Source: Bryobacterales bacterium
Lineage (GTDB): Bacteria; Acidobacteriota; Terriglobia; Bryobacterales; Bryobacteraceae
Assembly: GCA_016789905.1 (NCBI GenBank)
Contig: JAEUQC010000009.1
Location: 1-62,077 of the forward strand
Length of the DNA stretch: 62,077 bases
Reading direction: 5' to 3'
The position numbers and the translations under genes are program-made. A model generated the notes under the pieces. The model did not search any database. It saw nothing but the letters and a program-made list of their open reading frames with translations, and was not told the DNA's origin. Positions 41,163 through 49,459 of this stretch are shown piece by piece. The stretch's first letter is position 1; each line of letters opens with the position of its first letter.

Positions 41163-41217
41163 ACCGACAGCTTATAGTGGAACAAGGCTCCCCGGTGCGC
41201 AGCCACTCGGAGAAAAA

Positions 41218-42084
41218 ATGAACACTTTGATCGGCCTGCTGCTCGCTATCGAAGGACTGCAAACCGGCACCCTCCCACGCCAGTGGCGCCCCAGCGGTCC
41301 CAATTGCGCCGAAGTACCCGCCTGGCAGGTCCACGAGTACAACGCCAATCTCTACATCATCCGCGAAAGTGGCTGCACCAACTACGAAAAACCCTTTCTC
41401 TTCCTCTTTTTCGGCGAAAAGCGGGCCCTTCTCCAGGACACCGGCGCCGGCATGACAGATGTTGACCGCCTCATCCCCGAACTTCTCGCCCAATGGGCAA
41501 AACGCGCCAACCGCCCCGTCCCACCCCTTCTCGTCGTCCATTCCCACTCCCACTCCGACCACACCTCCGGCGACAAAAAACTTGCCGCCCTCCATAACAC
41601 AACCGTCATCCCAGCCAAGCCCGAAGCCATCGAAGCAGCCTTCCAAATGCCCGGCTGGCCCCAAAAGCTCGGAGAAATCGACCTCGGCGGCCGCATTCTC
41701 GACGCAATTCCCATACCCGGCCACGACACCGCCGACCTCGCCCTTTATGACCGTCTCACCGGCCTCCTCCTCACCGGCGATACCCTCTACCCCGGCCGTC
41801 TCTACATTCGCGACTTCCCCGCCTATGTCGAAAGCATCGACCGTCTGGTCAAGTTCACCAAATCCTGGCCGGTCGCCCACATCCTCGGCACCCACATTGA
41901 ACAGAGCCGCACACCCTTCACCGATTACAAAATCCGCACCGTCTACCAGCCCGACGAAACTGTCCTCGAACTCACCCGTGGCGACCTTCTCGAGCTCCAA
42001 TCCGAACTCGCCGCCATGGCCGGCAAGCCGCGCCGCCGCGAACTCTCCCGCTTTACCATCTTCCCCCGCGTCTCGCTACCTTGA
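41218..42084 (+). CDS. MBL-fold metallo-hydrolase
   Basis: A 288-residue metallo-beta-lactamase-fold hydrolase. The metal motif H-x-H-x-D-H is in VVHSHSHSDHTSGDKKLAAL; further ligands come in IPIPGHDTADLALYD, LLLTGDTLYPGRLYIRDF and VAHILGTHIEQ. The N-terminus (NTLIGLLLAIEGLQTG) is only weakly signal-like. Glyoxalase-II-like or lactonase activity is likely. I use the ATG at 41218, with AGAAAAA before it; the open frame continues far upstream antisense to the aldehyde dehydrogenase and is a shadow. Confidence 0.85.
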   Translation: MNTLIGLLLAIEGLQTGTLPRQWRPSGPNCAEVPAWQVHEYNANLYIIRESGCTNYEKPFLFLFFGEKRALLQDTGAGMTDVDRLIPELLAQWAKRANRPVPPLLVVHSHSHSDHTSGDKKLAALHNTTVIPAKPEAIEAAFQMPGWPQKLGEIDLGGRILDAIPIPGHDTADLALYDRLTGLLLTGDTLYPGRLYIRDFPAYVESIDRLVKFTKSWPVAHILGTHIEQSRTPFTDYKIRTVYQPDETVLELTRGDLLELQSELAAMAGKPRRRELSRFTIFPRVSLP

Positions 42085-42110
42085 AACGGCAGCCGCGCCG
42101 CGTTCCGCGC

Positions 42111-44228
42111 TCATCGCTCCGCCGCCTCCGCATTCCGGTTCTTCATCCGCCGCTGCTGTTCGCCCGTCCAACCGGTTTTGATGTCCCGCAAGCAGTAGGC
42201 CAAGTGTGCCTGCAGCGGTTTGTTCTCATCGCCCGCCGGCATCGCCGCCAGCAGTTTCTCAATCGCCTCCGTCCGCCCGCAATAGGCCAACGCCCGCGCC
42301 AACTCCCGCGTCAGCCGTTCGTCGCTCGCCGGAAACTGTGGCGCCAACACCGCATGCGCCGTCGCCCGAACAGCGTCTGGCGCTCCGCCCTCCCGCCGCA
42401 TCGCCGTCAATTGCCACGCCCGCAACGCGTTCAGCCGCTGCTCCGCCGTCAACGATTCCCGCTTCAATAGCGCCAGTTCCAACGGAAACAGCGCGTCCAA
42501 ATCCGCCGCCGATTTCGCCGTCCGCGTCAGCGCATAAAACGCCTCCGGCCCCGCCGTGGCGCTCTTCTCCTCCAACGCCAGCCCCGCCCACAGCTCTTGC
42601 GGATACCGCTCCAGCGCGATCCGCGCCGCATACCGCACCGCCCGGTCCCGGTCGTTCAAACCCTCATAAACAATGTTCACCGGCGCGAAGCTCTCGTGTG
42701 TTTCCGCGTTCAGCCCCATCCGCACCATCCCTTCCAGCGCCCGCCGCCGCACGAATGGGTCCACGTCGCTCAGGCCTCCGGTCACAATCGCCTTCGCCCG
42801 CGGACTGCCATGGAAACTCGCCACCAGCACCGCGGCCGCGCGCACCGCGCTTCGCGGGTCCTGCGCCAACGGACGCAAAAGCTCCGCTGTCGCCCGCGGC
42901 CCCGTCCGGTCCAGTATCAGCAGCGCGCTCACGCGGTCCTCCGCCTCCTGGCCGCGGTTCAGCGCCATCGCCCAAAGCTGTTTTTTCCACTCCGCGTCTC
43001 CCATCCGCGCCTTCGCTGCCAGCAGTGCCGCGTGGCCCCAACTCGATAGCGGCTGCGCCTGCCGCACCACCGCCAGCATCCCTTCCATATTCGTGCTGCC
43101 CGCATACACTTGTTGCGCCAGCCCCGGTCTGTAAACCACGCGGTACAACCCGTCACCCGCAATCCACAGCGCCCCGTCCGGCCCCACTTCAATGTCATTC
43201 GCTTTCATTGCCTCGCCATGAACGAACACGGTCGCCTTTGGGCCCACACACCACGCCCCGCCGCACTTCTCCGGCTTTGAAACCAGCACGCGCCCCCCGT
43301 CGGCTTCAAAATACGCCCCTCGGTACGCCGCCGGGTAGGTCGTGCTCGTGTAGAATTCCACGCCCGCCGGTGATCCCCGGCCCAGGTCCCGCATCCCCGG
43401 CAGCGTGTCCATGTTGTACCCGGCCAGCGCGCCCGGTCCCGGCCTCCATCCATAGTCACCGCCCGGCGCCACCTGTATTGATCGCGCGCCTCGGTACAAC
43501 GCCAGATTCATGTCCCGCTCTGTTTCGGAATCGGACGTAAACGCGTCTCCTTCCGGATTCACCGCGAAATCGTACGCTTTCCGAAAACCCCCGCCCAGAA
43601 CCAAATACTGCCCCGTCTTCCGGTTCAGCCGCGTCAATATACCGCCTGCCGCGGCCTCGCGCTCGTCCACCGAAGGAGTCAGCAACCGACCGCCGCTGCT
43701 AATCACGAGTGGCGAATTCTTGTCCGTCCGTTCCGCCGGCAAACCCGTTTGGCTCGCCAGCATCACCATCGCCTCCCCGTCAATCCCGCGCCGAATCGCA
43801 TGAGGGCCCTGCTCGCCCATGGACCCCTCGAACCGGGTCAACAATTCACAGGAATCAGCAATGTCGTCCCCATTCATATCCGGGCACCGAAACAGTCCGG
43901 AGTCCTCGCCCCCCGAATGCTGCCCGGCGGCGTATAGCGTCCGCCCGTCCCACCAAATCCCCCGCACGTTCCGGACCGCCCGAGTGAAGACCGTCTCCGT
44001 TTCAAACTTCCCGTCGCTGTTGCGGTCCTCCATGATCACTGGACCCAGCCGCTCCGTGGCCACCGTCGGACGCCCTACCGAGTCGAACGTCAGCGCCGTC
44101 AACGCGCCCGTCCGCTCCACCCCCGCCGCCTCCTCCACCACAAACCCATCCGGCGCCCGGAACCGGCTTGCCTCCGGTTTCCAGGTGCATCCGCCCAGCA
44201 GGACAAGCAGCAATAGCAGCACGCGCAT
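42111..44228 (-). CDS. Lipoprotein with beta-propeller and HEAT-like repeats (PVC-type dehydrogenase-like)
   Basis: A 705-residue exported lipoprotein: lipobox LLGGC at the end of RVLLLLLVLLGGCTW. The first 400 residues form a beta-propeller of the sugar-dehydrogenase-like type (EDRNSDGKFETETVFTRAVR, GIWWDGRTLYAAGQ, GGFRKAYDFAVNPEGDAFTS, ANDIEVGPDGALWIAGDGLY). The next 250 residues are helical HEAT-like repeats (DPRSAVRAAAVLVASFHG, DPFVRRRALEGMVRMGL, DRAVRYAARIALERYPQELW). This resembles the large membrane-bound dehydrogenase-like proteins of Planctomycetes and Acidobacteria but lacks the haem-binding CxxCH. Function unknown. Confidence 0.8.
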   Translation of the reverse strand: MRVLLLLLVLLGGCTWKPEASRFRAPDGFVVEEAAGVERTGALTALTFDSVGRPTVATERLGPVIMEDRNSDGKFETETVFTRAVRNVRGIWWDGRTLYAAGQHSGGEDSGLFRCPDMNGDDIADSCELLTRFEGSMGEQGPHAIRRGIDGEAMVMLASQTGLPAERTDKNSPLVISSGGRLLTPSVDEREAAAGGILTRLNRKTGQYLVLGGGFRKAYDFAVNPEGDAFTSDSETERDMNLALYRGARSIQVAPGGDYGWRPGPGALAGYNMDTLPGMRDLGRGSPAGVEFYTSTTYPAAYRGAYFEADGGRVLVSKPEKCGGAWCVGPKATVFVHGEAMKANDIEVGPDGALWIAGDGLYRVVYRPGLAQQVYAGSTNMEGMLAVVRQAQPLSSWGHAALLAAKARMGDAEWKKQLWAMALNRGQEAEDRVSALLILDRTGPRATAELLRPLAQDPRSAVRAAAVLVASFHGSPRAKAIVTGGLSDVDPFVRRRALEGMVRMGLNAETHESFAPVNIVYEGLNDRDRAVRYAARIALERYPQELWAGLALEEKSATAGPEAFYALTRTAKSAADLDALFPLELALLKRESLTAEQRLNALRAWQLTAMRREGGAPDAVRATAHAVLAPQFPASDERLTRELARALAYCGRTEAIEKLLAAMPAGDENKPLQAHLAYCLRDIKTGWTGEQQRRMKNRNAEAAER

Positions 44229-44283
44229 AGGCCCACAAGTATAGCGATGGCAGCGCTTACAGCATCGTGGGATAATCTGAAAT

Positions 44284-45696
44284 ATGGTCCTCCCGAAAAT
44301 CATTCAGGGTGGCATGGGAGTTGGTGTCTCCAGTTGGCGCCTTGCCCGCGCCGTCTCTAGTGTTGGTCAGCTCGGCGTCGTCTCCGGCACCGCGCTCGAT
44401 CAAGTCATGGCCCGCCGCCTGCAGGATGGTGACCCCGGTGGCCACAACCGCCGTGCCTTCGATCATTTCCCCTTCCCCGCTATGGCCAAGCGCGTCTGGG
44501 ACAAGTTCTACATCCCTGGCGGCAAGGCCCCGGACCAGTCCTACATCCGCACCCCGCAGCATCGGAAGGACAACCCTCGCGAACTCCAGGAATACTGCAT
44601 CGTCGGCAACTTCGTTGAAGTCTTCCTCGCCAAGGAAGGCCATTCCAACCCCGTCGGCATCAATTACCTCGAAAAGATCCAGATCCCCCATCTGCCGTCC
44701 GCCTATGGCGCCATGCTTGCCGGTGTGGATGTTGTCATCATGGGCGCCGGCATTCCCGTTCGCCTTCCCGGCGTGCTCGATGCGCTCGCCCGCAACGAAG
44801 CGGCCACCTACCCGCTCTACGTCGTTGGCGCCGGTCCTGATGACGACACGCTGATGCACTTCGATCCGCGCGATTACATCGAAGGCGAAGCGCCCGCGCT
44901 CACGCGGCCCCTCTGCCTGCCCATCATCGCGTCAAACACGCTCGCCGTCACGCTGCTGAAGAAATCCAACGGCCGCGTCGATGGCTTTGTCATCGAAGGC
45001 CCCACCGCCGGCGGCCACAACGCTCCGCCCCGCGGCAAAATGCAGCTCGATGCCAACGGCGAACCCATTTACGGCGAACGTGACGTCGTCGACCTGGCCA
45101 AAATGCGAGAACTTGGCGTCCCCTTCTGGCTCGCCGGCGGCTTCGGCTCTGCTGAAAAGCTGAACGAAGCGCTGGCCACCGGCGCCGCCGGTATCCAGGT
45201 CGGCACGCCCTTCGCCTTCTGCGAGGAGTCCGGCCTCATGGACGGCTACAAGCAGGCTGTGCTGCAATCGGACCCCAAGCTTCGAACTGATCCCGTCGCC
45301 TCGCCCACCGGTTTCCCCTTCAAAGTCGTTCAGCTCGAAAATACGGTTTCCCACGCCCCGACCTACTCCGAGCGCCCGCGCATCTGCGATCTCGGCTACC
45401 TGCGCGAGGCATACAAAACCCCGGAAGGCGAAATCGGCTTCCGTTGCGCCGGCGAACCCGTCACTGTTTTCGAGGCCAAGGGCGGCAACCCCGAAGACAC
45501 CACCGGCCGCCTCTGTCTGTGCAACGGACTCATGGCCAATATCGGTCACGGCCAGGTCCGCGCCGCCGGCCGCCACCACGAACCCGGCCTCATCACCGCA
45601 GGTGATGACGTGGCCACGGTGAAGCGTTTTCTCAAGCCCGGCCAGACCAGCTATACGGCCGCCGATGTAATCCAGACGCTCCTCGGCGGCGCATGA
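44284..45696 (+). CDS. Nitronate monooxygenase-like FMN enzyme with C-terminal extension
   Basis: A 470-residue protein of the NPD/nitronate monooxygenase (TIM-barrel) group: LPKIIQGGMGVGVSSWRLAR, GVISGT-type SVGQLGVVSGTALD, VDGFVIEGPTAGGHNAPPRG, and FWLAGGFGSAEKLNEALATG, which form the FMN site. At about 470 residues it is clearly longer than ordinary enzymes (320-380). The extra C-terminal part holds three cysteines (GFRCAGEP, RLCLCNGLMANIGHGQ) and may bind a metal. The fatty-acid-synthesis FabK/PfaD-type relatives share the barrel. Its stop overlaps the methyltransferase start by four bases. Confidence 0.88.
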   Translation: MVLPKIIQGGMGVGVSSWRLARAVSSVGQLGVVSGTALDQVMARRLQDGDPGGHNRRAFDHFPFPAMAKRVWDKFYIPGGKAPDQSYIRTPQHRKDNPRELQEYCIVGNFVEVFLAKEGHSNPVGINYLEKIQIPHLPSAYGAMLAGVDVVIMGAGIPVRLPGVLDALARNEAATYPLYVVGAGPDDDTLMHFDPRDYIEGEAPALTRPLCLPIIASNTLAVTLLKKSNGRVDGFVIEGPTAGGHNAPPRGKMQLDANGEPIYGERDVVDLAKMRELGVPFWLAGGFGSAEKLNEALATGAAGIQVGTPFAFCEESGLMDGYKQAVLQSDPKLRTDPVASPTGFPFKVVQLENTVSHAPTYSERPRICDLGYLREAYKTPEGEIGFRCAGEPVTVFEAKGGNPEDTTGRLCLCNGLMANIGHGQVRAAGRHHEPGLITAGDDVATVKRFLKPGQTSYTAADVIQTLLGGA

Positions 45697-46322
45697 GCCG
45701 CTGGCTGCGCGTGCCCCTGGCCGACTACGAAGGCCATATGACGGCCGCGGGCGTCGAGCAACTCGCGCCGTTGGTGGAGTTGTTCCGCCAGGTGCTGGCG
45801 AGCGCCCGGCCCGGGTCACTAGCTATCCTTGGCATCGCTGGCGGCAACGGTTTGGAAGCCATTGACACCCAGGTCACGAAGCGGATTCTCGGCATCGACA
45901 TCAACCGCGAGTATCTCGACGCGGTGGCCCAGCGCCATGCCAGCCTGCCGGGTCTCGAACTGTTGCACCACGATCTTGCGCAAGGTCCCGTCGGCCAACC
46001 GCCCGTCGATCTGGTCCACGCCGCTTTGGTCTTTGAGCATGCCGGCACCGGCCAGTGCCTGGATAGTGCGTTGGCGCTGGTCAAACCCGGCGGACGATTG
46101 TCGGTTGTGCTCCAGCTTCCCAGCGAAACCCAAGCCGGCGTAGCGCCAACGGGCTATCTGTCATTGCAGGCGTTGAAGGAGACGTTCCAACTTATCGACC
46201 CCGCCTGGCTAACCCAAACCCTCGCCAGCCGCGGCTGCCAACTCGAATACGAAACCCGCCACCCCCTGCCCTCGGGCAAGGCGTTTTGGCTGGGTGTGTT
46301 CCTGCTTCTTGGTGCAGAATAG
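45693..46322 (+). CDS. SAM-dependent methyltransferase
   Basis: A 209-residue class I methyltransferase. The SAM motif is SLAILGIAGGNGLEAID, with the acidic residue in ILGIDINREYL and post-motif VDLVHAALVFEHAGTGQ. The N-terminus (WLRVPLADYEGHM) and the C-terminal strands complete the fold. The GIAGGNG variant lets no specific substrate be named. Coupled to the upstream nitronate monooxygenase-like gene (ATGA), so they may act in one small-molecule pathway. Confidence 0.82.
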   Translation: MSRWLRVPLADYEGHMTAAGVEQLAPLVELFRQVLASARPGSLAILGIAGGNGLEAIDTQVTKRILGIDINREYLDAVAQRHASLPGLELLHHDLAQGPVGQPPVDLVHAALVFEHAGTGQCLDSALALVKPGGRLSVVLQLPSETQAGVAPTGYLSLQALKETFQLIDPAWLTQTLASRGCQLEYETRHPLPSGKAFWLGVFLLLGAE

Positions 46323-46337
46323 GATTAGGAGAACCAA

Positions 46338-46604
46338 ATGCAGATTACGCTCGACCTACCGGAAGACATCTGCCTGGCCGTTTCGTCCGGGACAGTCACT
46401 CTGCAGCAAGCGGCACTGGAAGGTCTTGCATGTGAAGGCTATCGAAATGGGACGCTTTCAGAGTCGCAATTGATGCGTCTGCTCGAACTTCCCTCGCGTT
46501 TTGCCGTGCACCAATGGCTGGCGGAACCTCAAATCCCGCAGCGTTACACCGAATCTGACTTGGCCGATGATCTAGCAACGCTCACCAAATTGGGATTTCG
46601 ATAA
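46338..46604 (+). CDS. UPF0175-family protein (antitoxin-like)
   Basis: An 88-residue UPF0175 protein: ITLDLPEDICLAV, then the helix pattern LQQAALEGLACEGYRNGTLS and ESQLMRLLELPSRFAVHQWL. UPF0175 members are small DNA-binding proteins commonly paired with PIN-domain (DUF3368) toxins, and a PIN fragment follows five bases later. AGGAG sits ten bases before the ATG. It appears intact while its partner is broken. Confidence 0.82.
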   Translation: MQITLDLPEDICLAVSSGTVTLQQAALEGLACEGYRNGTLSESQLMRLLELPSRFAVHQWLAEPQIPQRYTESDLADDLATLTKLGFR

Positions 46605-46608
46605 CGTA

Positions 46609-46878
46609 ATGCTCGTCATCGCCGATACGGGCCCGCTCCGGTATTTAATCGCAATTGACGAGCATCAAATCCTCCGAACCCAATTCACCGAAATTTGGAT
46701 TCCCACTGCGGTAGTGCTGGAGCTCACCTCACCGTCCACGCCTGACGTGGTGAGGCATTTCATTGAACGCCGTCCGTCTTGGCGCCGGAGTGGTGCGACC
46801 GCGACGATCTTGCCGTCGATCATACACAAGGCGCAGAAATGGAACCGGCGGATGTGCCAAACGCGCAACCGTCTCTAG
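46609..46878 (+). pseudogene. PIN-domain (DUF3368-like) toxin, truncated
   Basis: The frame starts as a PIN nuclease, with the first catalytic aspartate in MLVIADTGPLRYLIAID and the second acidic position in TAVVLELTSPS. After about residue 58 (IERRPSW) the family resemblance ends and the remaining residues are basic filler. The second half of the domain, with the other acidic residues, is absent in all three frames. I infer a truncation that makes the toxin inactive while the UPF0175 partner is intact. Confidence 0.7.
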
Positions 46879-46940
46879 TTAGAACCATACCGCTTATTCA
46901 CTTCCGCGGATGTTTCTTTGATCGGTAGAACTTCACGCTG

Positions 46941-47852
46941 GTGTTCTGGGCAACGATCGGCGTTGACCCGGGCGGAACAACTCGGCGCGGTGAATGGTTG
47001 GAGGTGGTCCACGCCGGTAATCACTCTTTGTACAATATAGGGACATTGCCAATTTTTATTGAGCGGTTCTTGCTTGCGTTTCTATCCGCGAGTGCGATTG
47101 CGGTCATTTGGGCGAATCCTATGAATCTTGATAGACGGCAGCAAGTCTCTGCGGTAATCGCGATTTTCGCCGTCGCGTATTTCGCGGCGCATACACTTTG
47201 GCTTCATAACGAACAGAAGGCAAAAGACGCAAGGAAACCTTCGGATCCGTCGGTAATTGCTGCAGGTTCAAAGGCAATGCCGTTGCCCGCTGTGGTAGAT
47301 CAACGTCCGACCGAATCGGTGGCCCACGATACAGAGATCTCGCCGAACGACAAGAAAGTTCAGGGGCTGCGAGTGCCGCCAACCGCCACGGGCGAACCTC
47401 AAGCTGAGAAGAAACAGGCGGGGCAAAGGCAAGCAGCGCAACAACCGACACAGAATCGATCAGTCAATATTGGAGAAAAGGCCACTGTTATAGGGTCACA
47501 GATTACCACGGGTGACAACAGTCCTATCATCAACGCAGAGATTCCTCCGCCCCAGTTTCTTTTTGGGGAACACTCAGTTAAGCCGGTGTCAGGCAAAAAG
47601 GATACATTTGTGCATTCAGCATTGCTCACTGTTATCTATAAATCGGTTGTTCCTGAGCTTCGTGTTGAGGCGCATCATCCTGGTATCCAGTCGTTTGAGG
47701 CTGAACCGCAGCGGTCTGGAGTTTCGATTTCTGGAGAAACCGGCAAGCGCGAAGGATACTGTTTTACAACCCTCACTTCTGTGTATGGGAAATACCAGAT
47801 GACGGCCATAGTTACGGGAGCGGGTAAGGTTCGGTTTCGCGTTTCAAAGTAA
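46941..47852 (+). CDS. Two-span membrane protein of unknown family, AT-richer than its surroundings
   Basis: A 303-residue protein. Two membrane spans near the N-terminus (about residues 38-58, IFIERFLLAFLSASAIAVIW, and 72-91, VIAIFAVAYFAAHTLW) precede a Lys/Gln-rich linker (EKKQAGQRQAAQQPTQN) and a C-terminal beta-rich domain (ATVIGSQITTGDNSPIIN...FGEHSVKPVSGKKDTFVH). Base composition and codon use are less GC-biased than the neighbouring genes, which suggests transfer. The start is uncertain (GTG at 46941 or an internal ATG). Flanked by broken and intact toxin-antitoxin genes; a defence or partner-membrane role is possible but unproven. Confidence 0.6.
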   Translation: MFWATIGVDPGGTTRRGEWLEVVHAGNHSLYNIGTLPIFIERFLLAFLSASAIAVIWANPMNLDRRQQVSAVIAIFAVAYFAAHTLWLHNEQKAKDARKPSDPSVIAAGSKAMPLPAVVDQRPTESVAHDTEISPNDKKVQGLRVPPTATGEPQAEKKQAGQRQAAQQPTQNRSVNIGEKATVIGSQITTGDNSPIINAEIPPPQFLFGEHSVKPVSGKKDTFVHSALLTVIYKSVVPELRVEAHHPGIQSFEAEPQRSGVSISGETGKREGYCFTTLTSVYGKYQMTAIVTGAGKVRFRVSK

Positions 47853-48188
47853 GCGGATACGAAGAGATTTGGTTGCGATCAAACGGGGGCTGCGCAGATA
47901 CCTTCCCCGGCACCGGTCCTGTCTCCAGAACTACCTCCGATATGTCATCAGACCATTGACATATAAGTTCCAGTTGATCAGCGATAGGCCGTCCTTTCTC
48001 CGTTCTTTGAACTTCTCTACCAAACGGTGCATATTCAGCACGATCCCCAGCAGAAGCAAGGCGTCGTTCCCCCTTCGTTCATGTTGTTTTTGGCTGGGGG
48101 TCTTCTTAAGTGAGGCTACACGATAGAACCGCATTGATCAGACCAACTCAACATTGTCGGTTACGAACAAGGGATCCACGCACAAACT
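47853..48188. other. 336-base gap with no convincing gene
   Basis: An AT-richer stretch following the orphan membrane gene. A 67-codon leftward frame (47931-48134) contains GNDALLLLGIVLNMHRLVEK but has no recognisable family, no ribosome-binding site and no conserved neighbour. It may be the worn end of a mobile element. Confidence 0.5.
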
Positions 48189-48497
48189 TCATCGCTCTCT
48201 GAGAATCGCCGCCATAGTGCGAGGGCTGCGATGTCCATGCAACACGGCGATTACCCATAGTGGATTTTCGTCGGGTGCGTAGGCAATCAAGTAGTCTCTC
48301 ACCCGCTTGAAGCGTATGGCCCGGTTAGTAAGGTCCGGCCGGCGGTGCCCCTGGAATGGAAAAGGGACCAAACCAGAAATCGCGTCGTAGAGTTCATCGA
48401 CTACGCGATGCGCGGCAGCTTGGCTCTCCTGCCCAATGTAGATCGCAATTTCGTCGATGTCCGTAAATGCTTCGGGATGAAGCGCAAACCCACTCAT
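48189..48497 (-). CDS. ParE-type toxin
   Basis: A 102-residue RelE/ParE-superfamily toxin: FALHPEAFTDIDEIAIYIGQ at the N-terminus, VVDELYDAISGLVPFPFQGH in the middle, and YLIAYAPDENPLWVIAVLHG then HRSPR at the end. ParE toxins act on DNA gyrase; RelE relatives cleave mRNA, and the sequence does not decide. The ATG overlaps the antitoxin stop (ATGA at 48494-48497), giving the usual antitoxin-first coupling. It appears complete. Confidence 0.88.
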   Translation of the reverse strand: MSGFALHPEAFTDIDEIAIYIGQESQAAAHRVVDELYDAISGLVPFPFQGHRRPDLTNRAIRFKRVRDYLIAYAPDENPLWVIAVLHGHRSPRTMAAILRER

Positions 48498-48742
48498 TCG
48501 GCGTTGGAACGGCGGCTGGCGATCCGTTCGCGAAGGCGGGCAAACGCCTCGTCGCCGGAAATGAGCTTGACCTTGCCACTCTTGATGTCGTCGAACCGGC
48601 CATCGAGCGTTGCCCTAGTCTCAGCCAAGTCGTCAACAAGGCCCGCAACCGCATCATGCACCCAAACATCTGCCGAGCGTCCGGAGAGTAGCGCAAGATC
48701 GTTGAGTTTCTGTTCAAGCTCGGGACTGAGGTGCACTTCCAT
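48494..48742 (-). CDS. Antitoxin of the ParE-type module
   Basis: An 82-residue protein: EVHLSPELEQKLNDLALLSG, RSADVWVHDAVAGLVDDLAE, then a basic/acidic end (DEAFARLRERIASRRS). The ribbon-helix-helix-like N-terminus and the helical C-terminus fit ParD/CopG-type antitoxins. The start at 48742 is chosen because the open frame upstream (to 49108) covers unrelated Gly/Val-rich sequence antisense to the DUF1080 gene. It is coupled to its toxin by a four-base overlap. Confidence 0.82.
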   Translation of the reverse strand: MEVHLSPELEQKLNDLALLSGRSADVWVHDAVAGLVDDLAETRATLDGRFDDIKSGKVKLISGDEAFARLRERIASRRSNAE

Positions 48743-48889
48743 GGTTGGTACCGTTTCCTTCAGCATATAGGAAGTACCCGTCTCTGTCACGAGTTGACAA
48801 CGGCGCGAGGCAAACTCAGCCCCAGGTCCGCGAACTGCCGCGCTCTTGATCCGGCCCCACCCCTGTCGTTGTTGATAAACTACCCACCC

Positions 48890-49459
48890 ATGAGACTCCT
48901 CCTCTTCCTCCTCCTCACCCTCACCCTCCCCGCCCAACCTTGGACCAATCTCTTCGACGGCAAATCCCTCACCGGCTGGCAACCCCGCGCCACCTTCTCC
49001 GCCCCCTCCACCGGCGACTGGAAAATCGACAACAACGCCATCTACTGCGGCGGCGCCTCCTCCGGCTGGCTCCACACCCACGCCGAATACACGGACTTCC
49101 GCCTCCAACTCGAATTCCGCGGCCCCGCCAACATCAATAGCGGCGTCTTCCTCCGCTCACAAAAGGAAGGCCAACCCCACGTCACCGGCTACGAACTCCA
49201 AATCTGGGACATGCAACCCGCCGGCTACCTTACCGGCTCCCTCGTCGGCTCCGTCAAAGCGCAACCCACCAAGATCAAGGCCGACCAATGGAACCACTTT
49301 GACATCACCGCCAAAGGCGACCACTTCCTCGTCAAACTCAACGGCCAAACCATCCTCGACGCCCACGAACCCCACCACAAGCAAGGCGTCATCGGCCTGC
49401 AGTGCCAGCCCAACCAGAAGATCTCCTTCCGCAACATCCGCATCCAGGAACTCAAATAA
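48890..49459 (+). CDS. DUF1080 (3-keto-disaccharide hydrolase-like) secreted protein
   Basis: A 189-residue exported protein. Signal peptide: RLLLFLLLTLTLPAQPW. The DUF1080 beta-sandwich follows: LFDGKSLTGWQPRA near the start, then DFRLQLEFRGPANINSGVFL, GYELQIWDMQP, HFDITAKGDHFLVKLNGQTI, and GVIGLQCQPNQKISFRNI at the end. Members of this fold act on sugars in Bacteroidetes and Acidobacteria. Codon use here is extremely C-rich. The next gene starts at the base after its stop, so the two are probably one transcript. Confidence 0.88.
   Translation: MRLLLFLLLTLTLPAQPWTNLFDGKSLTGWQPRATFSAPSTGDWKIDNNAIYCGGASSGWLHTHAEYTDFRLQLEFRGPANINSGVFLRSQKEGQPHVTGYELQIWDMQPAGYLTGSLVGSVKAQPTKIKADQWNHFDITAKGDHFLVKLNGQTILDAHEPHHKQGVIGLQCQPNQKISFRNIRIQELK

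Noticed and set aside
39928..41217. 430-codon N-terminal extension of the metallo-hydrolase frame
   Set aside because: Ser/Pro/Arg-rich and antisense to the aldehyde dehydrogenase; the hydrolase begins at 41218.
42206..43540. 444-codon rightward open frame opposite the beta-propeller lipoprotein
   Set aside because: Pro/Ala/Ser/Arg-rich shadow; the leftward frame has a lipobox and repeat structure.
47931..48134. 67-codon leftward open frame in the AT-richer gap
   Set aside because: No recognisable domain, ribosome site or conserved neighbour.
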